A stretch of 64,000 nucleotides of DNA from Parasegetibacter sp. NRK P23 (GTDB taxonomy: Bacteria > Bacteroidota > Bacteroidia > Chitinophagales > Chitinophagaceae), in the NCBI RefSeq assembly GCF_023721715.1, contig NZ_JAMDLG010000001.1, forward strand, positions 2,085,784 through 2,149,783. Reading direction: 5' to 3'. Below, piece by piece: positions 22,923 through 31,961 of this stretch (position 1 is the stretch's first letter; every line of letters starts with the position of its first letter). The notes beneath the pieces are model-generated. The model saw only the letters and a list, made by a program, of their open reading frames with translations. It was not told the DNA's origin and did not search any database. A program made the position numbers and the translations under genes.

Positions 22923-25514
22923 ATGGCAAAGAATTTACTGATCGTGGAGTCGCCGGCCAAAGCCAAAACCATCGAGAAGATCCTGGGAAAAGATTTCGAG
23001 GTGAAGAGTTGTTACGGGCATATCCGCGACTTGGAGAAAGATGATATGGGAATTGATATAGCCAATAATTATCAACCCCGTTACACCGTTCCTGATGAAA
23101 AGGAAAAGGTGGTGCGCGACCTGCGTCAGCTTGCCAAAAAAGCCGATGAGGTTTGGCTCGCATCGGATGAGGACCGGGAAGGAGAAAGTATATCCTGGCA
23201 CCTTGCGGAAGTGCTGGGACTCGACCCGGCCACTACCAAACGCATCGTTTTCCACGAAATTACCGCACCCGCCATTAAAAAAGCGGTGAGCAACCCAAGA
23301 CACATCAACCTTAACCTGGTGAATGCACAACAGGCCCGCCGTGTACTCGACAGGCTCGTGGGCTTCGAACTCAGTCCCGTACTCTGGCGCAAAGTAGGCA
23401 TGCAACGCAGTCTCAGCGCCGGAAGGGTGCAAAGTGTTGCCGTAAGGCTCATCGTGGAAAGGGAACGTGAGATCAATAACTTCCTGCCCGAAAGCAGTTA
23501 TAAAATAGAAGCTTTCTTCTCCGCCCTCAACATCAGCAGTAAAAAAGTAACCTTCAAAGCCGAAGGTCCTTCCAAACTGAATAATCCTGAAACCGCGGAA
23601 AAATTCCTCGAAAGCTGTAAAGGTGCGAATTACCGTGTATCAGACATCCAGGTGAAGCCCGCCAAACGTACGCCGGCTGCACCTTTCACCACTTCCACCC
23701 TTCAGCAGGAAGCCTCCAGGAAACTGGGATATGGGGTAAGCAGAACGATGTTGCTCGCGCAGAAACTGTACGAAAGCGGTAACATCACTTATATGCGTAC
23801 GGACAGTATCAACCTGAGCGATACGGCCATGGAAGATATCAAGAACGAGATCAACCGTTCCTATGGCGGCAATTATTACCAGCCGAGGAAATACAAGAAT
23901 AAAAATGAAAGCGCGCAGGAAGCGCACGAAGCCATCCGCCCCACCTACATGAGCAATCATACCGTAGATGATCCGGACGCCAAAAGATTATACGACCTGA
24001 TCTGGAAAAGAACCATCGCCTCACAAATGAGTGACGCGGAATTCGAAAAAACCATCGCGAAAATTGACATCTCCACCAACCGGGAGCAACTTACCGCCAC
24101 CGGTGAAGTGCTGAAGTTCGATGGTTTCCTCAAAGCTTATACCGAAGGAAAAGATGAGGAAGAAGAGGATACTGACGCTGAAGGCATGTTGCCACCGCTG
24201 GCCGTGAACCAGCAGCTCGACCTAGAGGAAATGACGGCCACTGAAAAATTCACCCGCCCTGCTCCGCGTTATACGGAAGCATCACTCGTAAAAAAACTGG
24301 AAGAACTCGGCATTGGACGCCCCTCCACTTATGCGCCCACGATCACCACGATCATGAAACGCAATTACGTGGAGAAACGCGATAAGGACGGGATCAAACG
24401 CGAAGTGCACATCATCCGCCTCGATAAGGGCAACCAACTTAAAAAGGAAGTTTCCATTGAAAATACCGGTGCTGAAAAAGGAAAATTGTTCCCCACCGAC
24501 CTCGGTATGGTGGTCACCGATTTCCTGAAGCAACATTTCAAAAACGTGATGGACTACAACTTCACGGCCAAAATCGAGGAAGAATTTGATGAGATCGCTG
24601 ATGGCAAACTGAAGTGGAATAAAATGATCGACAGCTTCTACCGGCCCTTCCACAGCGATATCGAGGTAACCCTTGAAACCGCTGAACGTGCCAAAGGAGA
24701 ACGCGAACTCGGTATTGAACCCGAAACAGGCAAACGTGTGATCGCCAGGATGGGACGTTATGGGCCCATGGTACAGATCGGGGAAGCCACTGATGAAGAA
24801 AAACCACGCTTCGCCAAACTGAAAACGGACCAGAGCATTGAAACCATCTCCATGGAAGAAGCCATGGACCTGTTCAAACTCCCGCTCACCTTAGGGGAAT
24901 ACAAGGAAAAAGAAGTCTCAGTGAATGTAGGCAGGTTCGGCCCGTATGTGAAATGGGGCGAGGAATACATCTCCCTTCCAAAAGGAGAAGACCCGCTGAC
25001 GGTAGACATTGACCGCGCCATTCATCTGATCGGCGAAAAAGAACTTGCGGACGCCCCGATAGCCATGTACGAGGGCAAACCCGTTACCAAAGGCAAGGGA
25101 AGGTTCGGGCCATTCATCAAGTGGAACGATCTTTTCATCAACATACCCAGGGCATACAATTTCGACCAGCTTACACAGGCGGATTGCCGGGAACTGATCG
25201 AAAAGAAACTGGATAAAGAGGCGAACAGGTACATACAACAGTGGCCATCGGAGAAGATATCGATTGAGAACGGAAGATGGGGCCCCTTTGTACGCTTCGG
25301 TAAAAAGATGCTTAAATTGGGTAGAAAAGCGGATAATACGAAATACACCGCTGAAGAAGCCGCGGAGATCAGCCTGGAAGAAGTTAAAAAGATGATTGAA
25401 GCTGAATTGCCGGATGCTTTTACCAAAAAGGCCCCTGCCAAAAAAGCGGCCCCGAAGAAAGCAGCCGCGAAAAAAACAGCTCCTAAAAAGGCCGCACCCA
25501 AAAAGAAGGCCTAA
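22923..25514 (+). CDS. topA: DNA topoisomerase I
   Basis: A 863-aa type IA topoisomerase that relaxes negative supercoils. The TOPRIM domain has LLIVESPAKAKTIEKIL (5-21) and the ASDEDREGESISWHL acidic site (about 80-94). The active tyrosine lies in ESGNITYMRTDSINLS (near residue 290). The C-terminal third has four topoisomerase C-terminal repeats seen as GRYGPMVQIGE, GRFGPYVKWGE, GRFGPFIKWND and GRWGPFVRFGK instead of zinc fingers. The last 30 residues are a histone H1-like tail of Lys, Ala and Pro. A TTG start at 22917 is possible, but ATG 22923 is preferred. Confidence 0.97.
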   Translation: MAKNLLIVESPAKAKTIEKILGKDFEVKSCYGHIRDLEKDDMGIDIANNYQPRYTVPDEKEKVVRDLRQLAKKADEVWLASDEDREGESISWHLAEVLGLDPATTKRIVFHEITAPAIKKAVSNPRHINLNLVNAQQARRVLDRLVGFELSPVLWRKVGMQRSLSAGRVQSVAVRLIVEREREINNFLPESSYKIEAFFSALNISSKKVTFKAEGPSKLNNPETAEKFLESCKGANYRVSDIQVKPAKRTPAAPFTTSTLQQEASRKLGYGVSRTMLLAQKLYESGNITYMRTDSINLSDTAMEDIKNEINRSYGGNYYQPRKYKNKNESAQEAHEAIRPTYMSNHTVDDPDAKRLYDLIWKRTIASQMSDAEFEKTIAKIDISTNREQLTATGEVLKFDGFLKAYTEGKDEEEEDTDAEGMLPPLAVNQQLDLEEMTATEKFTRPAPRYTEASLVKKLEELGIGRPSTYAPTITTIMKRNYVEKRDKDGIKREVHIIRLDKGNQLKKEVSIENTGAEKGKLFPTDLGMVVTDFLKQHFKNVMDYNFTAKIEEEFDEIADGKLKWNKMIDSFYRPFHSDIEVTLETAERAKGERELGIEPETGKRVIARMGRYGPMVQIGEATDEEKPRFAKLKTDQSIETISMEEAMDLFKLPLTLGEYKEKEVSVNVGRFGPYVKWGEEYISLPKGEDPLTVDIDRAIHLIGEKELADAPIAMYEGKPVTKGKGRFGPFIKWNDLFINIPRAYNFDQLTQADCRELIEKKLDKEANRYIQQWPSEKISIENGRWGPFVRFGKKMLKLGRKADNTKYTAEEAAEISLEEVKKMIEAELPDAFTKKAPAKKAAPKKAAAKKTAPKKAAPKKKA

Positions 25515-25529
25515 ACGTTTACAGCGCGC

Positions 25530-26402
25530 ATGAATGAAACGAAAGAAATATCGGCCCTTTTTCATTTGATAGACGACCCCGATGAAGAAGTTTTCAGTAC
25601 GGTGGCGAACAGGATCGTGGGCTATGGAAAACCTATCATTCCGAACCTGGAGCACCTTTGGGAAAATACCCCCCAGGAAGCGGTACAATTACGTATTGAA
25701 CTGCTGATCCACCGGCTGCATTATAAGGACCTCCTGGCCGATTTCACACAATGGGCATCCATGAAGGAACCCGACCTGCTTTCCGGTGCCATACTGGTCG
25801 CGCGTTTTCAGTACCCGGATCTTGTTGTGAGCCAGGTATTGCAGGAAGTGGAAAAACTACGCCGAAACGTATGGCTCGAACTCAATACCTACCTCACTTC
25901 ACTGGAACAGGCCAATGTACTGGGCACTATCCTGTACAATTATTTTAACCTGAAAGGACTGGAAACGTCCTATCAGCAACCCAACGATTTCCTCATCAAC
26001 AAGGTACTGGATGCCAAAAAAGGCAACCCGGTGGGCAACGGAATACTGTATCTCATCCTTTGCGAAATGCTGGAGGTGTCCATTAAAGTGATCAATATCC
26101 CCCGCCAGTTTATTCTCGCCTATTTCGATTCAGAATTTGATTTTGAAGAAATGCGGCAGGAGCCTGAAGATAAAATTCAGTTCTACATCGACCCCATGAA
26201 CGGGCATGTATATACGCAACAGGATATAGAAACCTATTTTAAACGGATATCCGTTCCGCCCACTGTTTCTTACTTCAAGCCCTTCAGCAACAAAAGGGTG
26301 ATCCAGCACCTGCTGGAAGAACTCGCCAAATGCTTCGAGGACGAGAAGAATCTGTATAAGAAAGAAGAGTTGCTGCAACTCGCCAATATCGTTCACCCGT
26401 AA
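25530..26402 (+). CDS. SirB1-like transglutaminase-core protein
   Basis: A 290-aa soluble protein. Residues 1-110 are helical, possibly HEAT-like, and residues 120-220 match the SirB1/transglutaminase-like core: YNYFNLKGLETSYQQPNDFLINKVLDAKKGNPVGNGILY and VINIPRQFILAYF. In this family the NxVLExRRGxPISL region is the hallmark; the KVLDAKKGNPVGNG form lacks an obvious catalytic Cys, so it may be non-catalytic. The function is unknown. It is 15 nt after topA, and its stop codon shares a base with the next start. Confidence 0.8.
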   Translation: MNETKEISALFHLIDDPDEEVFSTVANRIVGYGKPIIPNLEHLWENTPQEAVQLRIELLIHRLHYKDLLADFTQWASMKEPDLLSGAILVARFQYPDLVVSQVLQEVEKLRRNVWLELNTYLTSLEQANVLGTILYNYFNLKGLETSYQQPNDFLINKVLDAKKGNPVGNGILYLILCEMLEVSIKVINIPRQFILAYFDSEFDFEEMRQEPEDKIQFYIDPMNGHVYTQQDIETYFKRISVPPTVSYFKPFSNKRVIQHLLEELAKCFEDEKNLYKKEELLQLANIVHP

Positions 26403-27013
26403 TGACCATTCAAAGTTCCGGCTGGCAAACCGATGCACTGGTAACGATTCCCGAATCGTTGCTGCTCTCTTATGCCTGGTATTGCTTTGCCAGTGCCCAT
26501 ACAGACTTTACTCCTCATTTTTTAACCGGCGGGATCATACTTTCATGCTTCGTGGCGCTGCTGATGAGCGCGGGCGCATGGCTGGCCTGGAAAAAAGAAA
26601 TCCGGGAAAGTGAGGCTGCACGTGAGACACAACTCATGCGCGCACTGGATATGGAGGAAAACATCCTCCACGAAGCCGTGAAGGACCATGAGCTGGATCA
26701 GCTAAAGTGGAACGAGATGATCCGTGAAAACATCGGGGCCACACCGTTAAAACACCGTTCCATCGTACCTATACTCCTTCGTACATTTGTATTCGCGTTA
26801 CTCGCCTGTTGTTCCCTTCCATTGCTGCATGCTTCCGGATGGATTCAGCATGCCTGGCAATTGCACGCCGTGGCAGCCGCACTGCTGCCTGTTGTGGGCG
26901 CATGGAAGTTCGGTATTACAGGAAGGAAACCCTGGCCCGGTGCATTGCGGATGCTGGCCAATGGTGCGGTTATATATATAGTCGTGAAAATATTGTTTGC
27001 GATTACGGGATGA
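26402..27013 (+). CDS. Membrane protein, possibly VIT/CCC1-like
   Basis: A 203-aa protein with four or five hydrophobic segments (about 42-62, 118-137, 148-165 and 178-200, perhaps 14-31) and a long charged loop (65-112) rich in Glu, including REIRESEAARETQL and MEENILHEAVKDHEL. The layout recalls VIT1/CCC1 iron/manganese carriers, but the similarity is weak. ATG 26402 overlaps the stop codon of the upstream gene, so the two are coupled. Confidence 0.6.
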   Translation: MTIQSSGWQTDALVTIPESLLLSYAWYCFASAHTDFTPHFLTGGIILSCFVALLMSAGAWLAWKKEIRESEAARETQLMRALDMEENILHEAVKDHELDQLKWNEMIRENIGATPLKHRSIVPILLRTFVFALLACCSLPLLHASGWIQHAWQLHAVAAALLPVVGAWKFGITGRKPWPGALRMLANGAVIYIVVKILFAITG

Positions 27014-27090
27014 GATCAAATGGAACAGTTTAAATCGTTAGCCTTTCATACAAACTATTTGTTTAAATGAAAGGCTGCGAAAATATACTC

Positions 27091-27489
27091 CTACCCTTTT
27101 TTCTCTACTGGTAATTTCATAGCCGGGAACAAGGATGCGATCAGCATACCCGCTGATGCCACCTGCGCAAGGATGATGCCCAGTTTCAGTTCGGGACATT
27201 CGCCCGCGTAACAAACATTCATGATCAGCAGGTTGCGGATGCTCCAGGCCAGGTTGGCGCCACAGAAAAAGAAGTTGTACCGTTTTGCCCAAACTTTCGG
27301 GATCAGGAAGAATGCGATCGCCGCCACGGTAAAAACGAGGTTCATGTAAGCCGGTCTGCCGAAATTGGTGCCTTCCGCATGCAAACCTGTTACCGTGATG
27401 TCCTTGGATTCGATATAAATCCATGGAAGAAAAACGGAAACGATCATCAGCAACGATGCCACAAGGCCTGTTTGGGTGGAATACTTCAT
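27091..27489 (-). CDS. Small four-helix membrane protein
   Basis: A 132-aa protein with four hydrophobic segments (about 8-25, 48-64, 72-90 and 103-121). Cys residues occur in a short loop CYAGECPEL (near 92-100). No family recognised. It stands alone on the minus strand, downstream of and facing the gene at 26402. Confidence 0.7.
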   Translation of the reverse strand: MKYSTQTGLVASLLMIVSVFLPWIYIESKDITVTGLHAEGTNFGRPAYMNLVFTVAAIAFFLIPKVWAKRYNFFFCGANLAWSIRNLLIMNVCYAGECPELKLGIILAQVASAGMLIASLFPAMKLPVEKKG

Positions 27490-27551
27490 CCGGGAAATTT
27501 TCGCAAAAATAAGGTATTCGCCCGCTTCGGAAACTATTCTTTACCCGGCAT

Positions 27552-28934
27552 TTATTCCAGGATCAGTTCAATCACCGGAACCTCTACGCCTGGTTTAACA
27601 ACAGGCAGTTGGAGCACCACATCCCCCGCATTACCTGTTTCCGTGGTATGGCTCCCTGAAGCAGCGGGTGAGCTGAACCTGATCTCTGAACCATCGTGCA
27701 GAAACTGGGCATAACGGAATTTACCCTTATACCCGGGCAGGTGCAGCGATTTAAAGGGCCATTGCAACACATGGATATAGAGTCTTTTGGTGGTGGCGTT
27801 GTAGGTAAGCAGGCAGTTTGGGGGTTTGCTGAAAGTGGCGGGCGCTTCCGTGCAACCATAGATCGAACGGTTGTTGTAACGCATCCATTTTCCAATACCT
27901 TCCAGTCTTTCAGTGGCACGTTCATCAAAATTGCCCCTTGCTGTTGGTCCGACGTTCAGCAACAGGTTGCCCCCCTTGCTCACCGTTTCGATCAACATCA
28001 AGATGAGTTGGTTCACGGACTTCCAGGTGTTTTCATCTCGGTGATACCCCCAGGATCCGGAAAAAGTCTGGCAGGTTTCCCAGGGTACTTTCTTTCCATT
28101 CACCTTTACCCATTCAGAAGGTATGAATTGTTCCGGGGTTTTATAATCCCAGCCCCAATCGGTATCGTTCAGGTCCAGCCTGTCGTTTACGATGATCTGC
28201 GGCTGGAGCTGGCGCACCAGTTTCAGGAGGTTTTCCGAATCCCATTCGTTCCGCCCTTTTCCGTTGTAGGAGAAGTCCAGGAACAGTTCATCTATTTTTC
28301 CGTACTGCGTCAGCAACTCACGGAGCTGGTCCTTCATGTATTGCTGGTATACCTTCATATCGCGCTTCGTATTTTCTTCCGCCCTTTTCGCAGGATCTGC
28401 AGGCGTGGGAGGGTGACTTCCATCCAGACTGAAATGGGGATGATTCCAATCGATGAGAGAATAATAAAAGCCGATGCGGATCCCTTCCGCACGAAAAGCT
28501 TCCACCATAGGTTTGATCAGGTCTTTGCCATAAGGCGTATTGGTGATTTTGTATTCCGTGAACTTTGTATCCCAGAGGCAAAAACCTTCGTGGTGCTTGG
28601 TAGTGATCACCATATATTTCATACCGGCTAATTTTGCCTGCCGCGCCCATTCTTTCGGATCGAACATATCTGGATTGAACAGGGAGAAATATTTGCGGTA
28701 ATTTTCTGGCGATATTTTTTCATAGTGTTGTACCCATTCGTGGCGCGCCGGCATGGCATAAAGTCCCCAGTGAATAAAGAGTCCGAATCTATCGTTCGTC
28801 CACCAGGCCATTCTTTTTTCTTTCTGTTCCGGTGTTTCTTTTGCCCAGGCAGGCCGTTGCTGCGCGAAAGTTCCTTTGAGCAGACAAATCACTACAAGGG
28901 AAGCGAACATTCTTTTAACGATGGAAGGCATCAT
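27552..28934 (-). CDS. Alpha-L-fucosidase, GH29
   Basis: A 460-aa secreted glycosidase. A signal peptide (MMPSIVKRMFASLVVICLLKGTFAQ) is followed by RFGLFIHWGLYAMPARHEWV, KYMVITTKHHEGFCLWDTK and a KIDELFLDFSYNGKGRNEW segment, whose Asp (in FLDFS) fits the GH29 nucleophile. It would release L-fucose from glycans. The open frame extends 41 codons further upstream, but ATG 28934 (or 28931) lies after a promoter box and gives the signal peptide. No other polysaccharide-utilisation genes are beside it except perhaps the outer-membrane barrel at 29202, which diverges. Confidence 0.9.
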   Translation of the reverse strand: MMPSIVKRMFASLVVICLLKGTFAQQRPAWAKETPEQKEKRMAWWTNDRFGLFIHWGLYAMPARHEWVQHYEKISPENYRKYFSLFNPDMFDPKEWARQAKLAGMKYMVITTKHHEGFCLWDTKFTEYKITNTPYGKDLIKPMVEAFRAEGIRIGFYYSLIDWNHPHFSLDGSHPPTPADPAKRAEENTKRDMKVYQQYMKDQLRELLTQYGKIDELFLDFSYNGKGRNEWDSENLLKLVRQLQPQIIVNDRLDLNDTDWGWDYKTPEQFIPSEWVKVNGKKVPWETCQTFSGSWGYHRDENTWKSVNQLILMLIETVSKGGNLLLNVGPTARGNFDERATERLEGIGKWMRYNNRSIYGCTEAPATFSKPPNCLLTYNATTKRLYIHVLQWPFKSLHLPGYKGKFRYAQFLHDGSEIRFSSPAASGSHTTETGNAGDVVLQLPVVKPGVEVPVIELILE

Positions 28935-28954
28935 GGCAAATCGTTTTATCCCTA

Positions 28955-28962
28955 CAAATGTA
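28955..28962 (-). promoter_or_regulatory. -7 promoter box of the fucosidase gene
   Basis: On the minus strand TACATTTG, an exact TAnnTTTG match ending 20 bases before ATG 28934. It supports the shorter start chosen for the fucosidase. No clear -33 box. Confidence 0.5.
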
Positions 28963-29201
28963 CTGGTTGCGTCAGGCAGCCGTTGGCCGGAATTGGCTGA
29001 ATTATAAAGTATTTTGGCCGGACATGCCACGCAAACCTTTGCGTAAATTTCCGCCACTGTTAAGATTTATTTAACACTATTTGAACGCAAGCCGCACTAA
29101 AAACACGGGAAACGAACGCAAGTTTCATCATGTATTGCCGTCTTAACCTCTGTTCCTGACGGAACAACCAGGCTCATTAACCACCACATACCCAATCGCT
29201 C

Positions 29202-31952
29202 ATGAATAAACGCATCAGCACCTTACTGATCGTTGTGTTAGTAACCTTTGCCAAATCTTCACTTTTCGCGCAAACCAAGGGGGATATCCGCGGCGTTGTG
29301 ATCAGCGCTGAAACGGGTAAACCCCTTGAGAACGCGACCATTAACGTGCTTCTTCAGAAAGACTCTTCCACGGTTGGCTATAAGATCACTGATAAAAAAG
29401 GGGAATTTTCTATTGCCAACCTCAATTATGGCGCTTATGTTCTGAGCCTCACCTTTATAGGCCATGAATACAAAGAGGTACCCTTCGTGCTGGACAAAAA
29501 ATCCCTTTTGCTTGATACCGTTACCCTTATGAACTCCGCGGCCACCCTGGATGAAGTAGTGGTGAGCTTCAAAAAGCCGCCGATGGTGGTGAAAGAAGAT
29601 ACCATTGAATTCAACGCCGATTCCTATAAGGTAAAACCAGAGGCCCTTGCGGAAGATTTGCTCAAAAAACTTCCAGGGATTGAAGTGGACCGCGATGGCA
29701 ACATCACGGCGAACGGTCAGCAGATTACCCAGGTTTATGTGGATGGGAAACCTTTCTTCGGCGGAGATTTCAAGATGGCCACGCAAAACCTGCCCGCGAA
29801 CATCCTCGATAAAATACAGGTGGTAGATAAAAAAACAGACAAGGCACGTTTCACCAAAGTGGACGATGGCCAAAGGGAAAAGATCATCAACATCACCATT
29901 AAAAAAGACAAACGCTTCGGCTATTTCGGGAGAGGAAACGCCGGATACGGTACTGATGACCGTTACAATGGCCGCGTTACGTTTAACCGCTTCAAAGGCG
30001 ACAGGCAGATTTCCGTTTTCGGCTCCGCGGGCAACATCAACGCAGGTGGCCGTGGGGACGACCAGCGTGCCAGCAACGGACTAAATACCAACCAGAGAAT
30101 GGGTATTAACTACAGGAACAATTATGATAAGAAACTGGACATCGCTTCGTCGGTTTCTTACGGCAACAATGAGTCCATTACCGCCAACGACATCAAAAGA
30201 CAAAACGTTCAAACCAACCCCGTACTCATTAACGATGAACGGCAAAGAGGGGAAAGAAACAATAAAAGCTTCAACTGGAACGCCGATATGGAATACAAAC
30301 CGGATTCCATGACGGAAGTAAGAGGAAAAATCAATGCCACTTACGGTGATAACAACAATATACAGCGCAACGCCATTTACCTTCTCCGCGGTTTTACCGA
30401 TACTTCCAGCGCGGGTTACCGGAATAACTTCAGCAATGGCAATACCCTGAACTTCTCCGGAGAACTGAACATCATGCACCGCTTCAAAAAAGAAAGAAGA
30501 AGCATGACCTTCGGCCTGACCTCCAATAACGGTTTCAGCAACAATGAATCTATTGTTAATTATTTCAACGAAGGCACTGATGTGAACGGAAATCCGTTTA
30601 CAGAACGGCGGGACCAACTTACCAACAACGATTCCAGGAACAACCGCATCAATTTGTCGTTCTCTTATACAGAGCCGATCTTCAAATCCAATCTTATTGA
30701 GTTTACCTATGGCTACAACTGGAGCGTAAACAACAGTGACCGTGAAACATTTGACGCGGACAATGGCAAATACGATCAGCTGAACGACTCGCTCACCAAC
30801 AGGTTCGTAAACAGAAGCAATAATCAACGTGCGGGATTGAAGTTCGTGGGCATAGGAAAATTCTACAATTACAATTTTGGCGTAGATATGCAGGATATCC
30901 TTCAGCGAAACAACAACATCACGAAGGACTCCCTCGTAAAACAGGATTTCACCAATTTCCTGCCGTCGGCCGGCATCACCTTCTTCAATAAGAAAGGTCG
31001 TAATATAAACCTGTTTTATAACGGAGAGGTGCGCCAGCCCACCCTTCAGCAACTGCAACCTGTTCCCGATGCCAGTGATCCATTGTACCAGTTCAGTGGG
31101 AATCCCGATCTGAAAAATGAATTCACGAACAACTTCAATTACAAGTATGATGAAGTGATCAGAAATTCAGAAATCAACATCAATTTCGCAGGAAGTTATA
31201 GTACCACCCGCGATAAGATTATCAACAATACTGTTGTTGACCGAAGTACCGGTAAACGTTTCGTAACGCCAGTAAACGTAAACGGTGTTTGGCAAACAGG
31301 GGCTAATCTGGGCTACGGCATGCCCATCGTCAAAAAAGTACTCCGTTATTCACTCAGCTTCGGCACAAACTATAATAACGGCGTATCCTTCGTGGAAAAC
31401 AAGCAGAATAAACTGACCAACTTCAATTACAATATCGGCGGAAGACTGAACGCGGATGTAGGTGAATGGCTTGAATTCTCTTACAGCACACGTTTCAACC
31501 GAAACAGCGTAAAATATTCACTGCAATCAAACCTTAATACGGTTTTCTATACCAATACCCACAGCTTCGATATTTCCGTTGAAGCGCCTGGTGGCATCGA
31601 ACTGAAATCCGGTTTCGATATTCGCGAAAACAGGGGGAATACCGCGCAGTTCAACCAAACCGTTTCCCTTCTGAACGCAGAACTGGTGAAGCACCTTATG
31701 AAAAGAAGAATGCAGATTTCCATCCAGGGATTTGACCTGCTGAACCAGAACCAGAACATCAACCGGACAGTTACCCCTGAATTCATCCTCGACGAGGTTA
31801 GGAACACACTCACCCGCTATTTCATGCTGAACATCGCTTACCGTTTTGGTAAGTTCGGCGGCGGTGGTGGTGGCAGAGGTCCGGGCGGACCAGGTGGCGG
31901 GCCACGTGGCGGTGGTGGTGGTTTCGGTGGCGGACGAGGGATGAGAATGTAA
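29202..31952 (+). CDS. TonB-receptor-like outer membrane beta-barrel protein
   Basis: A 916-aa protein. Signal peptide about 1-23, a carboxypeptidase regulatory-like domain at about 28-110 (GDIRGVVISAETGKPLENA), a plug-like domain at about 125-225 (LLKKLPGIEVDRDGNI, QVYVDGKPFFGGDF), and a long barrel rich in Asn, Tyr and Phe to about 880. The last 35 residues are almost all Gly, Arg and Pro. It resembles the outer membrane beta-barrel family of Bacteroidota, related to but shorter than SusC. No SusD partner follows, so import of a specific nutrient cannot be claimed. It has about 270 bp of upstream sequence before the divergent fucosidase. Confidence 0.9.
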   Translation: MNKRISTLLIVVLVTFAKSSLFAQTKGDIRGVVISAETGKPLENATINVLLQKDSSTVGYKITDKKGEFSIANLNYGAYVLSLTFIGHEYKEVPFVLDKKSLLLDTVTLMNSAATLDEVVVSFKKPPMVVKEDTIEFNADSYKVKPEALAEDLLKKLPGIEVDRDGNITANGQQITQVYVDGKPFFGGDFKMATQNLPANILDKIQVVDKKTDKARFTKVDDGQREKIINITIKKDKRFGYFGRGNAGYGTDDRYNGRVTFNRFKGDRQISVFGSAGNINAGGRGDDQRASNGLNTNQRMGINYRNNYDKKLDIASSVSYGNNESITANDIKRQNVQTNPVLINDERQRGERNNKSFNWNADMEYKPDSMTEVRGKINATYGDNNNIQRNAIYLLRGFTDTSSAGYRNNFSNGNTLNFSGELNIMHRFKKERRSMTFGLTSNNGFSNNESIVNYFNEGTDVNGNPFTERRDQLTNNDSRNNRINLSFSYTEPIFKSNLIEFTYGYNWSVNNSDRETFDADNGKYDQLNDSLTNRFVNRSNNQRAGLKFVGIGKFYNYNFGVDMQDILQRNNNITKDSLVKQDFTNFLPSAGITFFNKKGRNINLFYNGEVRQPTLQQLQPVPDASDPLYQFSGNPDLKNEFTNNFNYKYDEVIRNSEININFAGSYSTTRDKIINNTVVDRSTGKRFVTPVNVNGVWQTGANLGYGMPIVKKVLRYSLSFGTNYNNGVSFVENKQNKLTNFNYNIGGRLNADVGEWLEFSYSTRFNRNSVKYSLQSNLNTVFYTNTHSFDISVEAPGGIELKSGFDIRENRGNTAQFNQTVSLLNAELVKHLMKRRMQISIQGFDLLNQNQNINRTVTPEFILDEVRNTLTRYFMLNIAYRFGKFGGGGGGRGPGGPGGGPRGGGGGFGGGRGMRM

Positions 31953-31961
31953 TGTACCCGG

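Noticed and set aside
27696-28631. A 311-codon open frame on the plus strand
   Set aside because: Opposite the GH29 fucosidase, no motif, shadow.
29150-29163. GTTCC-TGAC-GGAAC hairpin before the outer membrane gene
   Set aside because: A five-pair stem without further support; too weak to annotate.
30081-31058. A 325-codon open frame on the minus strand
   Set aside because: Opposite the outer membrane barrel gene, no motif, shadow.
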